From Pedobacter alluvionis (GTDB lineage: Bacteria > Bacteroidota > Bacteroidia > Sphingobacteriales > Sphingobacteriaceae), in contig NZ_RCCK01000013.1 of the NCBI RefSeq assembly GCF_003664035.1, positions 310,001-374,000 of the forward strand: a stretch of DNA of 64,000 nucleotides. Direction: 5' to 3'. Below are positions 1 through 10,011 of this stretch, one piece after another. Each line of letters begins with the position of its first letter. The stretch's first letter is position 1. Position numbers and translations under genes: made by a program. The notes under the pieces were generated by a model that did not search any database, was not told the DNA's origin, and saw only the letters and a list, made by a program, of their open reading frames with translations.

Positions 1-1654
1 CGTTAAGGTAGTCAATAATCTTTTGAATTTTAGTCTTGGCAAAATCACCCATAACTACCCCATTAAGATAAAAACTTTTGATAAATAATTCATGGATATT
101 TGCTCCAAATGTATTGTCTAGATAGTCATCCTCTCCCAATATTTCAATTCCGTTTTGCTCACTGCGTTTAATGAAAACAATATGGGATGTAGGGAGGTCA
201 GAAGTGAGAAATGGCGTGTTTGTGGTCATAATCAATTGCACCGTGAAGCCTTCAAAAATACTGCTGATAAAATCGAGAGTATGTTTAAAATACTTTCTTT
301 GCCATTCAGGATGATAGCCTGCATCACCTTCATCAATAAGGATGACAATATTTTTCTTTAACTCGCTGCCCGTCCGATGAAAAAGGACATGATTGATCCT
401 GGCAAGAAAAGATAGCCAGGATTGTTGGCCGGTACTTAGGCCTCGCCACGAAAAGTCAAGATAGCTTGTAAATCCTTTTGAAACAAGATAGAGATTCATA
501 AAGGAACGGAAGTCTTTTTCAAGTTCACTGTTTAAGGGAAATACAAGATGAAGATCTTTTCCTGGTTCCTGCTTTAGTTCTATTTTTCCTTCATCTAAAA
601 GAGGCTGTAAACTTGCAAGAAGGCTTAGTAATTTAGATTTTTTATCGGCGATTCCTTTAGATGGATGATTTTCTCCATGAAAATTCTGTTGCTCTAGGTA
701 ATCGTTTATGAATCGCTGTATGTTCTCAAGAACATCTCTACCGATAATTGAGAACTTGCCTATGTTATTTAGATTTTTTGCATAGGTATGCTCGGTGTAT
801 AAAAAATTTGCAAGAGCGGCGATATAAAAAAGATTAACTACACGTTCCCGAGGTTCATAATCATTATTAAATTCCGTAATCTCATTAAAAAAAAGAGCAA
901 CGGAACGCGGGAATTTTTTATCCCGGCTGACTTTTTCATCCACATTGAAATAATTAATTTCGTCTTCGTTTATCAAAATGATGAGTTCATCTGGTCTATC
1001 AAAAGGTAGATCATACTCCTTCTGAGAAACGAAAAGTTGTATGGCCTTACTAATTTCGCTCTTAGTAAAAATATCTAAGTCCGTAGCAAAATCGAAAGTC
1101 TGATTTTCCGCAGTTCTATGCTCAGATAATAATGAGGTAGTAGATATATTGGAAAGTCCCGAATAGCCCATGGGCTCAGATTTAAAATCCAGAAAAAATG
1201 AGTAATTTATATAATCTATGTCAGAAAGGTATTTATCCAGTGTAATACTTTCAGCGTCAATATCAGTGTTCTCATAGGGGATTTTCTTAAACAGTCCCGT
1301 ACTATCTTTCAAGTTTAAGGACATTCCCATTGGCACTTTTACCACTCCATTATTTTCATCTTCCGTGTAGACAATGATATCATCGTTTACCGTTGTTATG
1401 ATTCCATATGGAAGATGATGCTTGATGTATTCCAGAATGGTTGATTTTCCAGTTCCGTTTTGACCTACAATAGCCGTGACATTTGCAATGTTACTTTTCT
1501 CGAAGAAATTTCTAATAAAACGTGGATTATTGTCTATCGTGAGCGTAAATTGATTTTCCTCTTCAGTTAATTTTATAATAAACCTGGCGGATAGACACAC
1601 GCTAGCCTTCGTTAAGGATCTAAAGTTCCTTATCCATAAATAATGAATTTCCAT
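1..1654 (-). CDS. ABC/OLD-like AAA ATPase, 3' end outside window
   Basis: An open frame starts at the ATG whose first base is 1654 and stays open to base 1, so the gene is cut by the left edge after 551 codons. The protein starts MEIHYLWIRNFRSL, the usual RecF/SMC-like opening, and has a Walker A motif (GQNGTGKST, near residue 67), a late ABC-type signature (LSTGQQS) and a Walker B motif (IVILIDEGDAGYHPEWQ). This is the layout of AAA_15/AAA_21 ATPases related to OLD, PtuA and similar defence ATPases. No TOPRIM or other nuclease domain is visible in the part present. It is the last gene of a minus-strand series of toxin- or defence-like genes, 194 bp after the SEFIR gene. The ATPase call is sure; the pathway is not. 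Confidence 0.85.
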   Translation of the reverse strand, partial: MEIHYLWIRNFRSLTKASVCLSARFIIKLTEEENQFTLTIDNNPRFIRNFFEKSNIANVTAIVGQNGTGKSTILEYIKHHLPYGIITTVNDDIIVYTEDENNGVVKVPMGMSLNLKDSTGLFKKIPYENTDIDAESITLDKYLSDIDYINYSFFLDFKSEPMGYSGLSNISTTSLLSEHRTAENQTFDFATDLDIFTKSEISKAIQLFVSQKEYDLPFDRPDELIILINEDEINYFNVDEKVSRDKKFPRSVALFFNEITEFNNDYEPRERVVNLFYIAALANFLYTEHTYAKNLNNIGKFSIIGRDVLENIQRFINDYLEQQNFHGENHPSKGIADKKSKLLSLLASLQPLLDEGKIELKQEPGKDLHLVFPLNSELEKDFRSFMNLYLVSKGFTSYLDFSWRGLSTGQQSWLSFLARINHVLFHRTGSELKKNIVILIDEGDAGYHPEWQRKYFKHTLDFISSIFEGFTVQLIMTTNTPFLTSDLPTSHIVFIKRSEQNGIEILGEDDYLDNTFGANIHELFIKSFYLNGVVMGDFAKTKIQKIIDYLN

Positions 1655-1848
1655 GAGCGTTAACAGTTAAAATTCAAATATATTAAATAACCTGCAACAA
1701 AACATGGGTTTAAAGATATGCCATAGCTGTAACTCCGTTTCTTTCAGGGAATAATTCCTGAAATTTAATTACGAGCAGCAACAATACTGGTTATTAACGT
1801 ATTCTTAAAACGAAAAAGGGATACAAATGCAGTCCATTTCTTATTAAT

Positions 1849-3843
1849 TTACAACATTCTCCACTTATCCATATATGGATAATTTTTCCAGAATTTTTCA
1901 ATCTGATCAGAATTCGAAGTTGTAGGATAGTTATTGAAGCGGTAAAGAGCATCTGGATGGCTTTTTAGTGCGTCAACTGATTTTTCGAAAGAATTAATGC
2001 TTCTAATCAAAACCCCGGATTCTTGTTCATTTTTTATTCTCCACCTGCTGGCTTCTCCTTCTTTCCAATCCTGAGCACTGCCTACAACAAGAATAAATTT
2101 AAATTTTGTTGCTGCACCAAAGATTTTCTTAACCTCATTTGGATTATCAGTAAAATATTCCTCCCATGATTTTATTTCTTCAACAGCCAATGTTATTTCA
2201 AAATTTATCCTTGCGTCCTCATTCAGTACCTTCGTTGATGGAGAAAGCAATTTCAGCAACACCCATTCAGGACCACTCGATGAATCATTCAACCACACGA
2301 AATCACAAGTATGCCCATTTAAACCAAGATCATGAAAAATCGGCATTGCTGTGGCCTTTCTTTCGTATGTGTCGTAAAACAAAAAGCTATTTGACTGTAT
2401 CAGCCCCTTTAGCTCTGGTAACGATCCTTTACTTAAAATTTCTTTTAAGTCGGTTTCAACCCCATTTACATCCCAAACAGGGGCATCAAAATCTTTTTCA
2501 CCTTCATAATTAGTAACATCAACGGCTTCAAATTGAAATGCAAGTACTCTTTTACTCACAATTTCTGGCTTTGAAGATGCTACAGGTGAAAACTCAAGCG
2601 TTTTTACATCCTGTAATTTCGCAAAAAGATCGTTCATTTTGCCTTCATCTGTGAGAGATAAGACAAATCGGCCCGCAAAACCAGCAGGCAGGATGTTTTC
2701 GTTAAATTTATCAAAACATACGAAAATATATTTGGTCGGGAATTTCTCAAGCTCCTTCAAAATGAGATTGTATTCAACGCCAACTCCACCCTCGAAAGCG
2801 TCTGCCTTCTTTTTATACTCTTTTGATAGAACAACGATAACTTTCGGAGAATCAAAAAATTCCTGGTACATCATTTTTGAAAAATCCAGAGCCGTTTGCT
2901 CCTGAAGCTTCATTTTATCATTAAATGCATGGAAACCTTTAGTTCTCAAAAAATTTGTAAAGGAATGCACCTTATCGTTATCGGCCTCATCTGCCCAAGC
3001 ATAGGTTACAAAAACTTGATCTTTTTTTTGTTTTTCTTCTTTAATTGGCTCAGCCATAGGGTTCTTCTTTAGTTTGTTTGTTCTTGTGTTCTCAAGGAAT
3101 TCTAAATACAAAAATGTCTCATTAGCTGGAATTATACCGTAAAAATCCTCAAAAGCAAAAGGCCTTTCATCGAAATTTATTTTTTTACCATTGATCAGAT
3201 CATTGAAAATCTCAATAGCTCTATAATTCCGGGATTGATTCATTTCAGCTTCAACATTAGTTATTTCCTGTTTCAGCATATTTTTCTTTCTTAACGCATT
3301 TGTAAAGCGTTCTAAAAAATCATGCTTTAATGATAGAAAATCACTTCCCAAAACCTTTATTCGTTTTTCTTTATTATTGGATAACAGTATACGTTCTTTA
3401 AAATGCGAATAATAATAATGATTATGAACCTGTGTTTCTTCCCTTCCTTGCGGCTGCAAAGATAGAGAAAGCTCTCCTGTGGTTAAGTAAAAAACATGAA
3501 TATAATCCCCATCTAATTTGCTGTTCCAGACGTAAAGCTTATCTAAGTAAGTATCCGCGTCATCTAGCTTTGTTTTAAATTCTAAAATCTGTGCGGTAAG
3601 CATTGATTGAAATAATTTATACTTTGGCTCAAAACCAGTAAGCTTATTACAATTTTGACAACGGCAAAAAAAAGCTGGTCCAAGTGTTTTATCGTCTCCC
3701 CCAGGATACAATTTGAGGTTTGTACCAATTAGACTATAATGCTCAGCATAAATAGCGATTTGATGATCAAACTGTTTTGTATTTAATATTTTTTCAGCTA
3801 CTGCTTTTTGCTGCGATGCTGAAAATATTTTCCCTGAATTCAT
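1849..3843 (-). CDS. SEFIR/TIR-domain protein with degenerate Shedu-like C-terminal domain
   Basis: 664 residues. The N-terminal 270 residues are unassigned and contain a possible metal knuckle (C60, C62, C65). Residues about 276-413 form a SEFIR/TIR-type domain: QVFVTYAWADE strand, a conserved acidic position in GVGVEYN (E357) and a KYIFVCFD strand. Residues about 465-625 resemble DUF4263, the nuclease domain of Shedu: an ELKGLIQSN opening, CDFVW (D514), then WVLLKLLSPS where the family has a strand ending in E-x-K-x-P, then AVEEIKSW and FKFILVVG. In an ungapped alignment on P535-S536 the catalytic Glu and Lys become K531 and L533, so the nuclease is predicted dead. It may serve as a sensor or interaction module for the SEFIR effector. 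The SEFIR call is good; the Shedu relation is inferred by eye. Confidence 0.7.
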   Translation of the reverse strand: MNSGKIFSASQQKAVAEKILNTKQFDHQIAIYAEHYSLIGTNLKLYPGGDDKTLGPAFFCRCQNCNKLTGFEPKYKLFQSMLTAQILEFKTKLDDADTYLDKLYVWNSKLDGDYIHVFYLTTGELSLSLQPQGREETQVHNHYYYSHFKERILLSNNKEKRIKVLGSDFLSLKHDFLERFTNALRKKNMLKQEITNVEAEMNQSRNYRAIEIFNDLINGKKINFDERPFAFEDFYGIIPANETFLYLEFLENTRTNKLKKNPMAEPIKEEKQKKDQVFVTYAWADEADNDKVHSFTNFLRTKGFHAFNDKMKLQEQTALDFSKMMYQEFFDSPKVIVVLSKEYKKKADAFEGGVGVEYNLILKELEKFPTKYIFVCFDKFNENILPAGFAGRFVLSLTDEGKMNDLFAKLQDVKTLEFSPVASSKPEIVSKRVLAFQFEAVDVTNYEGEKDFDAPVWDVNGVETDLKEILSKGSLPELKGLIQSNSFLFYDTYERKATAMPIFHDLGLNGHTCDFVWLNDSSSGPEWVLLKLLSPSTKVLNEDARINFEITLAVEEIKSWEEYFTDNPNEVKKIFGAATKFKFILVVGSAQDWKEGEASRWRIKNEQESGVLIRSINSFEKSVDALKSHPDALYRFNNYPTTSNSDQIEKFWKNYPYMDKWRML

Positions 3844-3942
3844 ATCTACTCATTACTTTCAGTCATTCTTGGTGTAAAAATGACTATTTAAAAACCCAAT
3901 ATAGTTATTCTTGAAAAGTTAAGATTTGAAGAAAAGCGGCTA

Positions 3943-5130
3943 TCACCAATCCATATTTGCAGCATTGTCGAACATCTCCATTAACCGGTAAGTAAATTCG
4001 GTCATGAGCTCCAAATCTTCAGAGTATCTCGCATATGTTCCATCATTCGCATAAGTTAGAATCGTTGGCAGTCCACATTCCATTAAATAATAAAATGCAG
4101 GGGCACATTGACCTGTTTTCAAGTATTGAACAAAATCTTCTGTGAACTTAACTACCTTATCGTCATCAAAGCTCAACATTCCGGTGAGTGAATAGCGATT
4201 ATCGTTTTTATTAGTTAACAGAACAGGTACTGCGCCAGTTTTAGAATGAAAGCTGAATGCGTTTCCTTCCTTTCCAAATGACCCATGAGCAACAAAATTT
4301 CTTAATTGTTGCCTAATTAACAGCAGCTCATTATAAAACTTGTCTGCCTTTGGTTCCCCCAATTTAATGGCCTTAATATACTTGTCTTTCCAGTAACCAC
4401 CACTCAACTGAGCAACCTCTTCTCCCGTTTTAAGATTTCCATTGATTATTGCAATGTGGATAAAAATGTGCTCGGTCCAACTAAAAAAAGCTTCTATTGC
4501 TGAAATGGCCAGCCAGTTTTTCTGTTGTTGAAAGCTATGACTTTCGGCACTGTGAATACCGTCATAAAGGGCTTTAGATATAACACTAGCCTTGGGATCG
4601 AATGCGCCCTTAGCCCTAATTAATTCAGCAGCTTGCTCATTATAGAGTTTCACCAAGTATTCATACCTGTAATAAAGCTCAGCACTCCTGTTTGTTATGT
4701 TGAGTTTAGAAGATTTCACAGCGTTTTCAGCCAGCAGATCATAGAAAGGTTTAGCTTTGGTTACTGCTCTATTTATCAAACCAGTGATCTCCCTAGCTGC
4801 TATCTCGTCTTCTTTTATATCTTGTACGAAAATCCCTAGGCCAAATTTCCTGTATTCTACTAGGAATGCCTTACCCTTGTAATCAATTGGAAAACTCCAT
4901 GCAATTTTTTCAAAATTACCAAGATTTTTAAATTTTAGGAGTTCTGCAAATAAAAAATAGACAAGATAATACTGGGGTAATTTTGCCCCTGCCTCACTTC
5001 TTTCCGCAGAAAACAGGAAATCTTTTTTTGCCGAAGTATTCCCATCTGATTGGTTTATAGGTTCTAGAATTTTTAAAACCTCAATCCGTAGTTTATCAAT
5101 ATCAATTGCTGTTTTTATCTCTTTTTGCAT
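3943..5130 (-). CDS. HEPN-like protein (Rx4H motif), possible RNase toxin
   Basis: 395 residues, no signal peptide or membrane segment. A helical C-terminal half contains RNFVAH at R277-H282, the R-x4-H signature of HEPN ribonucleases, followed by GSFGKEG. Such proteins often act as RNA-cutting toxins or abortive-infection effectors. The N-terminal 150 residues look alpha/beta and are unassigned. The gene lies 99 bp upstream of the SEFIR gene and 185 bp downstream of the PIN-like gene, all on the minus strand, so co-transcription is possible but the gaps are large. The motif is seen directly; assignment to HEPN rests on this one short motif and its helical surroundings, so it could also be a non-catalytic HEPN-like protein. 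Confidence 0.55.
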   Translation of the reverse strand: MQKEIKTAIDIDKLRIEVLKILEPINQSDGNTSAKKDFLFSAERSEAGAKLPQYYLVYFLFAELLKFKNLGNFEKIAWSFPIDYKGKAFLVEYRKFGLGIFVQDIKEDEIAAREITGLINRAVTKAKPFYDLLAENAVKSSKLNITNRSAELYYRYEYLVKLYNEQAAELIRAKGAFDPKASVISKALYDGIHSAESHSFQQQKNWLAISAIEAFFSWTEHIFIHIAIINGNLKTGEEVAQLSGGYWKDKYIKAIKLGEPKADKFYNELLLIRQQLRNFVAHGSFGKEGNAFSFHSKTGAVPVLLTNKNDNRYSLTGMLSFDDDKVVKFTEDFVQYLKTGQCAPAFYYLMECGLPTILTYANDGTYARYSEDLELMTEFTYRLMEMFDNAANMDW

Positions 5131-5315
5131 CGCATCTTAAAGCTGTTATTGGTTAATTCCCTTTATTAAACCTAAGTTCGATATTTAATTTAGAAAATTG
5201 AATTGAAACCACCGGCTAGATCATATCTGCCAAATTACGACATTAAAGCTTTTATATTCTGGCGACTTATTGGCTAGTCAGTGTTATAGTGGTAATATAA
5301 ATTTAGTATTATAAA

Positions 5316-6368
5316 CTAAATGTGGCTGTTTAGATTTACTACCACATTCAAAATTTCAAAGGGGTCCGAATATAATTTGCATTTGTAATGTGCTGTACAA
5401 TCGATTGGTTTTGTTTTTAAAAGATGATGAAATTTTTTCTCAGTAAAAAAATAGTCGGAATAACCTACGCCTATGCAGGAATGCGAAAGATCGTAAAAGT
5501 CATTCTTTTGTACCTTTCTAGCCTTTTCGATATTGATGGCAGCGAGAATAGCCGAATGAAGGTAGAGAAAAGGTGCAGAATATATATAGAGAGGTAAGTT
5601 TTCTAAGGGATTTACTTTACTAATTGGGGTATAATTAATGAGTTTTTTTAATGATTCAGTTTGAGAAACCAGTCCTTGGACAAGAAGTGCCTCATAACTG
5701 TGTTTGGCTGTATCTTTTAATTTGGTATCATTGACCAGTTCAGCGAACTTTTCAGAAGAGTCATAAAAATCCCCGTTAGTTTCTTTCAGATATTCCAGGA
5801 CCGTCATTTCGGACATGGAGTCATACATAATATTATATAATAAATCAGGCTCATTCTCCATTTTTTTTAATGTAACTGCTGCGAGAAATCTATTTGCCTC
5901 AAATACTGAACTTAAATGGTATTGATCAATAGGTTCCTTACCAGCCGTAATTAGATCAATGTTAATATATTCAAATGTACATGCGTTAAGACCGTTTAAC
6001 ACAACTGCCACATGCAAACTATCCATTATTTTTGCAGTCCCCAATTTCCTATCCAATGGCATTTTTTCTACTTCGGTTAAAATTGAGTCAGAGGTGACAC
6101 AAACAACTTTCATTTTGATTACTAATTCTAATAGATTTTCATAGATACTTTTGTATAGAATCTTTTGTTCTAGTTTCATTTTTATATCATCTTCCAATGC
6201 CATTCGGAAACTAATCCAATATTTTAAGTCGATGAAAATTATTCTTTTGCCTACAACTTTATCATATGGCTTCTTTCTCATCAACTCGATAAACTCAAGT
6301 CTTGGAAGTCGATGTATCCCGTTCTCATCTAGTAACAAAGCAATTAATTCTTGATCGGTATAGCTCAT
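5316..6368 (-). CDS. PIN-like domain protein, predicted nuclease
   Basis: 350 residues. The acidic residues expected of a PIN-like fold are spread as usual: D47 at the end of strand 1 (IIFIDLKYW), S93-D94 and E99 in the segment after strand 2 (VCVTSDSILTEVE), and near the C-terminus the pattern KNDFYDLSH followed by GYSDYFFTEKKF (D290, D293, D305). That last block is characteristic of PIN-like families in which the final aspartates precede a strand carrying a T-E/D-K element. The predicted role is metal-dependent RNA or DNA cleavage. The ATG at 6368 is the only good start. It is divergent from the membrane-protein gene at 6619, so the 250 bp between them should hold both promoters. No antitoxin is recognised next to it. 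Confidence 0.6.
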   Translation of the reverse strand: MSYTDQELIALLLDENGIHRLPRLEFIELMRKKPYDKVVGKRIIFIDLKYWISFRMALEDDIKMKLEQKILYKSIYENLLELVIKMKVVCVTSDSILTEVEKMPLDRKLGTAKIMDSLHVAVVLNGLNACTFEYINIDLITAGKEPIDQYHLSSVFEANRFLAAVTLKKMENEPDLLYNIMYDSMSEMTVLEYLKETNGDFYDSSEKFAELVNDTKLKDTAKHSYEALLVQGLVSQTESLKKLINYTPISKVNPLENLPLYIYSAPFLYLHSAILAAINIEKARKVQKNDFYDLSHSCIGVGYSDYFFTEKKFHHLLKTKPIDCTAHYKCKLYSDPFEILNVVVNLNSHI

Positions 6369-6618
6369 ATTTTATTAATACTGAAGGTTGTCTAGGATAA
6401 ACATATTCTCTGTTTAAGGGGCTGGTAAATTTTAATGTTTTTTATAAATTCGAAATGTCTTCAGCCGAGATGTATAAGATCAGACATCTTTGAATTACTT
6501 TATTTACTGCAACATGTTCCTAGAGACAGCCGTGGTGATGCTGGATCTGTTGATGTAAAAATTATTATGAAAAATATAATTGTAACTTTCCAAATAAAAA
6601 TTAACAGCTTTCAAACAG

Positions 6619-8526
6619 ATGGATCAACCAAATTTTGAAGATTCAAAACCCACAGTTAAAGGTAGACGGATACTCTCGGCAATAACCTCACCGTTTCGAA
6701 AAGTAAGGAAGTTTTTTAGAATTTCTATTTTCAGAGCAAGGTATTATTTAAAATATAGAATACGTTTAAAAGAGTTCGTCATTATTGAGCCACGGATATT
6801 TCTTAGCTTACTTGGAATTACAATAATTGGATATTTATTGTTATCTCCAAGACCTTGGGAATTAAGATTTCCGTCGCGCGATAATGAAGTTTATCTTGCC
6901 GAGAATATCCTTCGTACAATTAGCATCTTCGTGGGTATTGTATTTTCATTCATCGTACTTTCCTTCAATGTTTTTTATAAATATTTTGGGAGATTTACTT
7001 TCATACAGTTTTTTAGCAATGTCTATGTAAAATTCATCTTTACTTTTTTTGTTTGCACTATTGTCCTAGTGCTCTATACTTGCGCGATTTTGAAGGAATC
7101 AGAGGTCAGAACCGTATATGGTGATTTCTTGTTTTGTTGTAGTGTTGTGGTATCTCTACTACTGGTGTTATCGATAATCCCAGTTCTTATTCTTTTGTTA
7201 AGGTCCTCACAAAATAGAGATAATATATCCCTTCTAATATCGAACTTTAACAAGGAATGGACTGAAAGTGAGTTTTTAAACCAAGTATTTAACCGTAAAA
7301 ATGGGAAAAACTCTCAAGAAGATAGAGACCCGATTAACTTAATTATAGAGATAGGTACTGCCGCAATAAAAGATTTCGATAGACAAAGTATCATAGCAAT
7401 AAAAAATGGATGCCTCAAGCATTTTAATATCATCCTAAACGAATACAAAGTAGCCGAAGGTATATCTCCTTTAGACTTCTATGAGCGACAGATAGATTTA
7501 GGAAGAATACTGTTTCAGGTTGCAATAAAGGAAAGAAATGAGAATGCTGCGATTATCATTATTAAGATGCTATTGGAGGTAGAATCAATTTATATTGAGC
7601 ATTTTGAGCATTTTAATCCTTATGAGCACGAAAACCACACTTATGATGGTATACCATTTTCTGTAGCAATGAAAGAAACTTTTGTAAAAGCAGTACAATT
7701 CAATGAGGATACAGTGGCTCAGCGTATAATCGATACCTGTAGATCTTGGCTAGAATTGATCATTAAGGTATATCTTCCAAAAATTAAATACGACTTTCCT
7801 AAGGAAAAAGGTATATCACTTGATAAACAGTCTTATCTTATAATGAGCACATACAGTTCGTTAGGCCAAATATTCAAAAGTGCTTTATCTTATAAGAAAA
7901 CTTTGATATATAAGGAGATATCAAGCTTATTCAATGTAGTTGATCTCAATATTATCGATTCTAACAATACTCGTAATACCAAAGTTTTTTTACTTCAGCA
8001 AAATGGCTCACACTCGCTAACAGAATTTAAGAATTTTATAAAGCAACTAGATTCAGAAATATCATTTGACAATTATCCATTCGGCATTGCAACTTCGCAT
8101 GAAATATCAGAAGTGAAAAGTCAGGTTCCGTTGCAATACGAACTTAAGGCATTTGAGTGGTTGTTTTTTCAAAATAAACTCAATGTGTTTGTAATTAATA
8201 GCCTAAAAGCTGTTGCTCTTCATGCCATCTCAATGTTTGAAAAAGATAATAAGGGAGCGATTTCTGTATTGCTGTCAATCATCAGAAAATTTAATGAGGT
8301 AAAGAATTATATTAGGTCAGAAGATACTGATCATAGGAAAGAAATATATATATTATTATATAAATATCTTGAAATAATAAAAGACTATGCAGCCACGAAG
8401 GGGATAAAAGACAAGAACTTAATTGATGAGTGGGACAGTGTTCTAAAAACTTTTCCTATGCGTGACGATTTTCAAAAACAACTCGATTCAAAGGGGTATA
8501 TCGTTAAAGATCATCTCGATGAGTAA
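6619..8526 (+). CDS. Multi-pass membrane protein, DUF2254-like N-terminal region
   Basis: 635 residues. Four hydrophobic segments occur in the first 200 residues (about 57-77, 97-120, 132-155 and 168-195). The second and third, FVGIVFSFIVLSFNVFYKYF and the following strand of polar-then-hydrophobic residues, resemble the core of DUF2254 predicted membrane proteins. The remaining 430 residues are soluble, helix-rich, without recognised motifs, and probably cytoplasmic. It stands alone on the plus strand between the minus-strand toxin-like cluster and the mobile element. Base use is AT-rich like the cluster to its left. A role as a membrane-bound partner or effector of that cluster is possible but unsupported. 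Membrane topology is well supported; family is tentative. Confidence 0.6.
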   Translation: MDQPNFEDSKPTVKGRRILSAITSPFRKVRKFFRISIFRARYYLKYRIRLKEFVIIEPRIFLSLLGITIIGYLLLSPRPWELRFPSRDNEVYLAENILRTISIFVGIVFSFIVLSFNVFYKYFGRFTFIQFFSNVYVKFIFTFFVCTIVLVLYTCAILKESEVRTVYGDFLFCCSVVVSLLLVLSIIPVLILLLRSSQNRDNISLLISNFNKEWTESEFLNQVFNRKNGKNSQEDRDPINLIIEIGTAAIKDFDRQSIIAIKNGCLKHFNIILNEYKVAEGISPLDFYERQIDLGRILFQVAIKERNENAAIIIIKMLLEVESIYIEHFEHFNPYEHENHTYDGIPFSVAMKETFVKAVQFNEDTVAQRIIDTCRSWLELIIKVYLPKIKYDFPKEKGISLDKQSYLIMSTYSSLGQIFKSALSYKKTLIYKEISSLFNVVDLNIIDSNNTRNTKVFLLQQNGSHSLTEFKNFIKQLDSEISFDNYPFGIATSHEISEVKSQVPLQYELKAFEWLFFQNKLNVFVINSLKAVALHAISMFEKDNKGAISVLLSIIRKFNEVKNYIRSEDTDHRKEIYILLYKYLEIIKDYAATKGIKDKNLIDEWDSVLKTFPMRDDFQKQLDSKGYIVKDHLDE

Positions 8527-8791
8527 AAAAGCATTTTGGCAAAAATGTGACAGTTAACATTTGGTGCGGAAAATAAACAGGGAAAGGATAGTAAAAGGAA
8601 AAAATAGATTTCATTGAATGTCATCTTCAATAATATGTCTATCCCCTTCTAAAGGTTGCACTCATAAAAAACAAATTCTGAAATGGCAATATCCGGAAGT
8701 TGCCTACAGACCTGAATAGTTGTATATTGCTATCAATTGTTAATAGTTCCCTTTCTGGTTACTGAAAGCGAACCCCACTCCATAATTTATC

Positions 8792-9547
8792 ATGACAGAA
8801 CGTTTTTTTAAATTTCGGGGGAGATTTGACTTTTCTCCACATCCATATGAGATCGGCAATCCAATATTCCATAACAGAAAATTAGAGGATAATTTCTTTG
8901 CGCTGAAACTTTACAGTCTGCCTGATGGTGAATACAAAGCGTTTTACGATTTTCACCTTAATCATTATCTGCTACGGAATCCAGATGGTCGTGAGGCCTT
9001 CTTCCGTAAAGTAAACCGGAGCATTCAAAGAAGAATTAATTTTTATTCAGCTAAGGATCCATTCAGATCCGTATATGAGATTCACTCGGCCAATCTTGAT
9101 AAATTAGAAGCCTTCCAAGGATTCTTAAATACCATTGATGAATGGAACGTAAACACTTCGACAGAAAAGATGCTGAATCAAAGGGATGCAGAAATTGCGC
9201 AGCTTAAAAGAAATCTGGCAGATTTACAGGCTCAGCTCGATGAAATCCTGCAGTATGAGGCGAGTGAAAAAATAGTAATCAACAATGGGAATTTAGCGTC
9301 ATTTATGGATCTCATGCGTCAGTTGCAAAAACTGATGCTTCCAAATGGTAAAAGGCTGGTGAGCACTCAGGGTCATAGTCCCTGGTATAAGATGATTGCC
9401 AAGAATTTTGTACATGGAGATAAGTTAATACCATTGGCAACCGCCCAGAATTATTTTTCTTCTGAAGACTCTTCTAAATATATTTTCATATCTGATAAGG
9501 ATCGAGCTTTTGATATCGTTCCGGTTAAACCTGTTAATCGACATTAG
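8792..9547 (+). CDS. Hypothetical protein with central coiled coil
   Basis: 251 residues, not recognised. The N-terminal 110 residues are rich in aromatic residues (RFFKFRGRFDF, FYDFHLNHYLL). A heptad-like stretch follows at about 125-160 (RDAEIAQLKRNLADLQAQLDE in part), predicting a coiled coil, then a mixed C-terminal domain. It sits 146 bp before the helix-turn-helix gene that opens the mobilization module, in the same orientation, so it may be element cargo. It has no membrane segment or signal peptide. The ATG at 8792 follows a 265-bp gap in which I see no gene. Codon use and length support a real gene; function is unknown. Confidence 0.6.
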   Translation: MTERFFKFRGRFDFSPHPYEIGNPIFHNRKLEDNFFALKLYSLPDGEYKAFYDFHLNHYLLRNPDGREAFFRKVNRSIQRRINFYSAKDPFRSVYEIHSANLDKLEAFQGFLNTIDEWNVNTSTEKMLNQRDAEIAQLKRNLADLQAQLDEILQYEASEKIVINNGNLASFMDLMRQLQKLMLPNGKRLVSTQGHSPWYKMIAKNFVHGDKLIPLATAQNYFSSEDSSKYIFISDKDRAFDIVPVKPVNRH

Positions 9548-9693
9548 CCTATTTTAAAGCGCAGCTATGCCCAAACACCTCCATTGGGCATCTGATTACA
9601 TGTTTCTGTTCTCACTTTTGATGTGAAATCTCCAAATAGATAGCTTCTTGTTATAGCTAGCTGGAGAGCATTGATCATTAAATTTTAAGAGAC

Positions 9694-10011
9694 ATGAATT
9701 TAGACCTGGTAACCAAAAGTGATCTGCTTGAACTAAAAAGCGAGCTGATCGAAGAGATCAAAAAAATTGTTCCACTCCAAACGACTGCGCCCGATGAGTA
9801 CCTCAAAAGTTCTGAGGTCAGGAAACTGATGAAAATTTCAGCCGGTACACTACTGCACTTACGGGTGAGCGGCAAATTGCCCTTTACCAAGATTGGCCGT
9901 ATTGTATATTTTAGCCGTGAGGATATCAGGCGGATCTTGGGTAATGGTACGCCTGAAAATGCGGTTGTCAAAAGATTATTTCGGGGGGAGGCACATGGGG
10001 AGCATAAATAA
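9694..10011 (+). CDS. Helix-turn-helix (HTH_17/excisionase-type) DNA-binding protein
   Basis: 105 residues. After an acidic helical lead, residues about 42-90 have the MerR/excisionase-type winged helix pattern YLKSSEVRKLMKISAGTLLHLRVSGKLPFTKIGRIVYFSREDIRRIL, seen in short form as LKSSEVRKLM and IGRIVYFSREDIRRIL. Such proteins open many Bacteroidota mobile elements and act as excision or replication regulators. It overlaps the next small gene by 17 bp, and the relaxase module follows, which fits this role. No integrase is present for it to assist, so it may instead regulate mobilization. The family call is sound; the exact role is inferred from context. Confidence 0.8.
   Translation: MNLDLVTKSDLLELKSELIEEIKKIVPLQTTAPDEYLKSSEVRKLMKISAGTLLHLRVSGKLPFTKIGRIVYFSREDIRRILGNGTPENAVVKRLFRGEAHGEHK

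Noticed and set aside
9893..9994. Longer start for the small mobile-element gene
   Set aside because: The extension lies entirely within the helix-turn-helix gene, and a good ribosome-binding site precedes the ATG at 9995.
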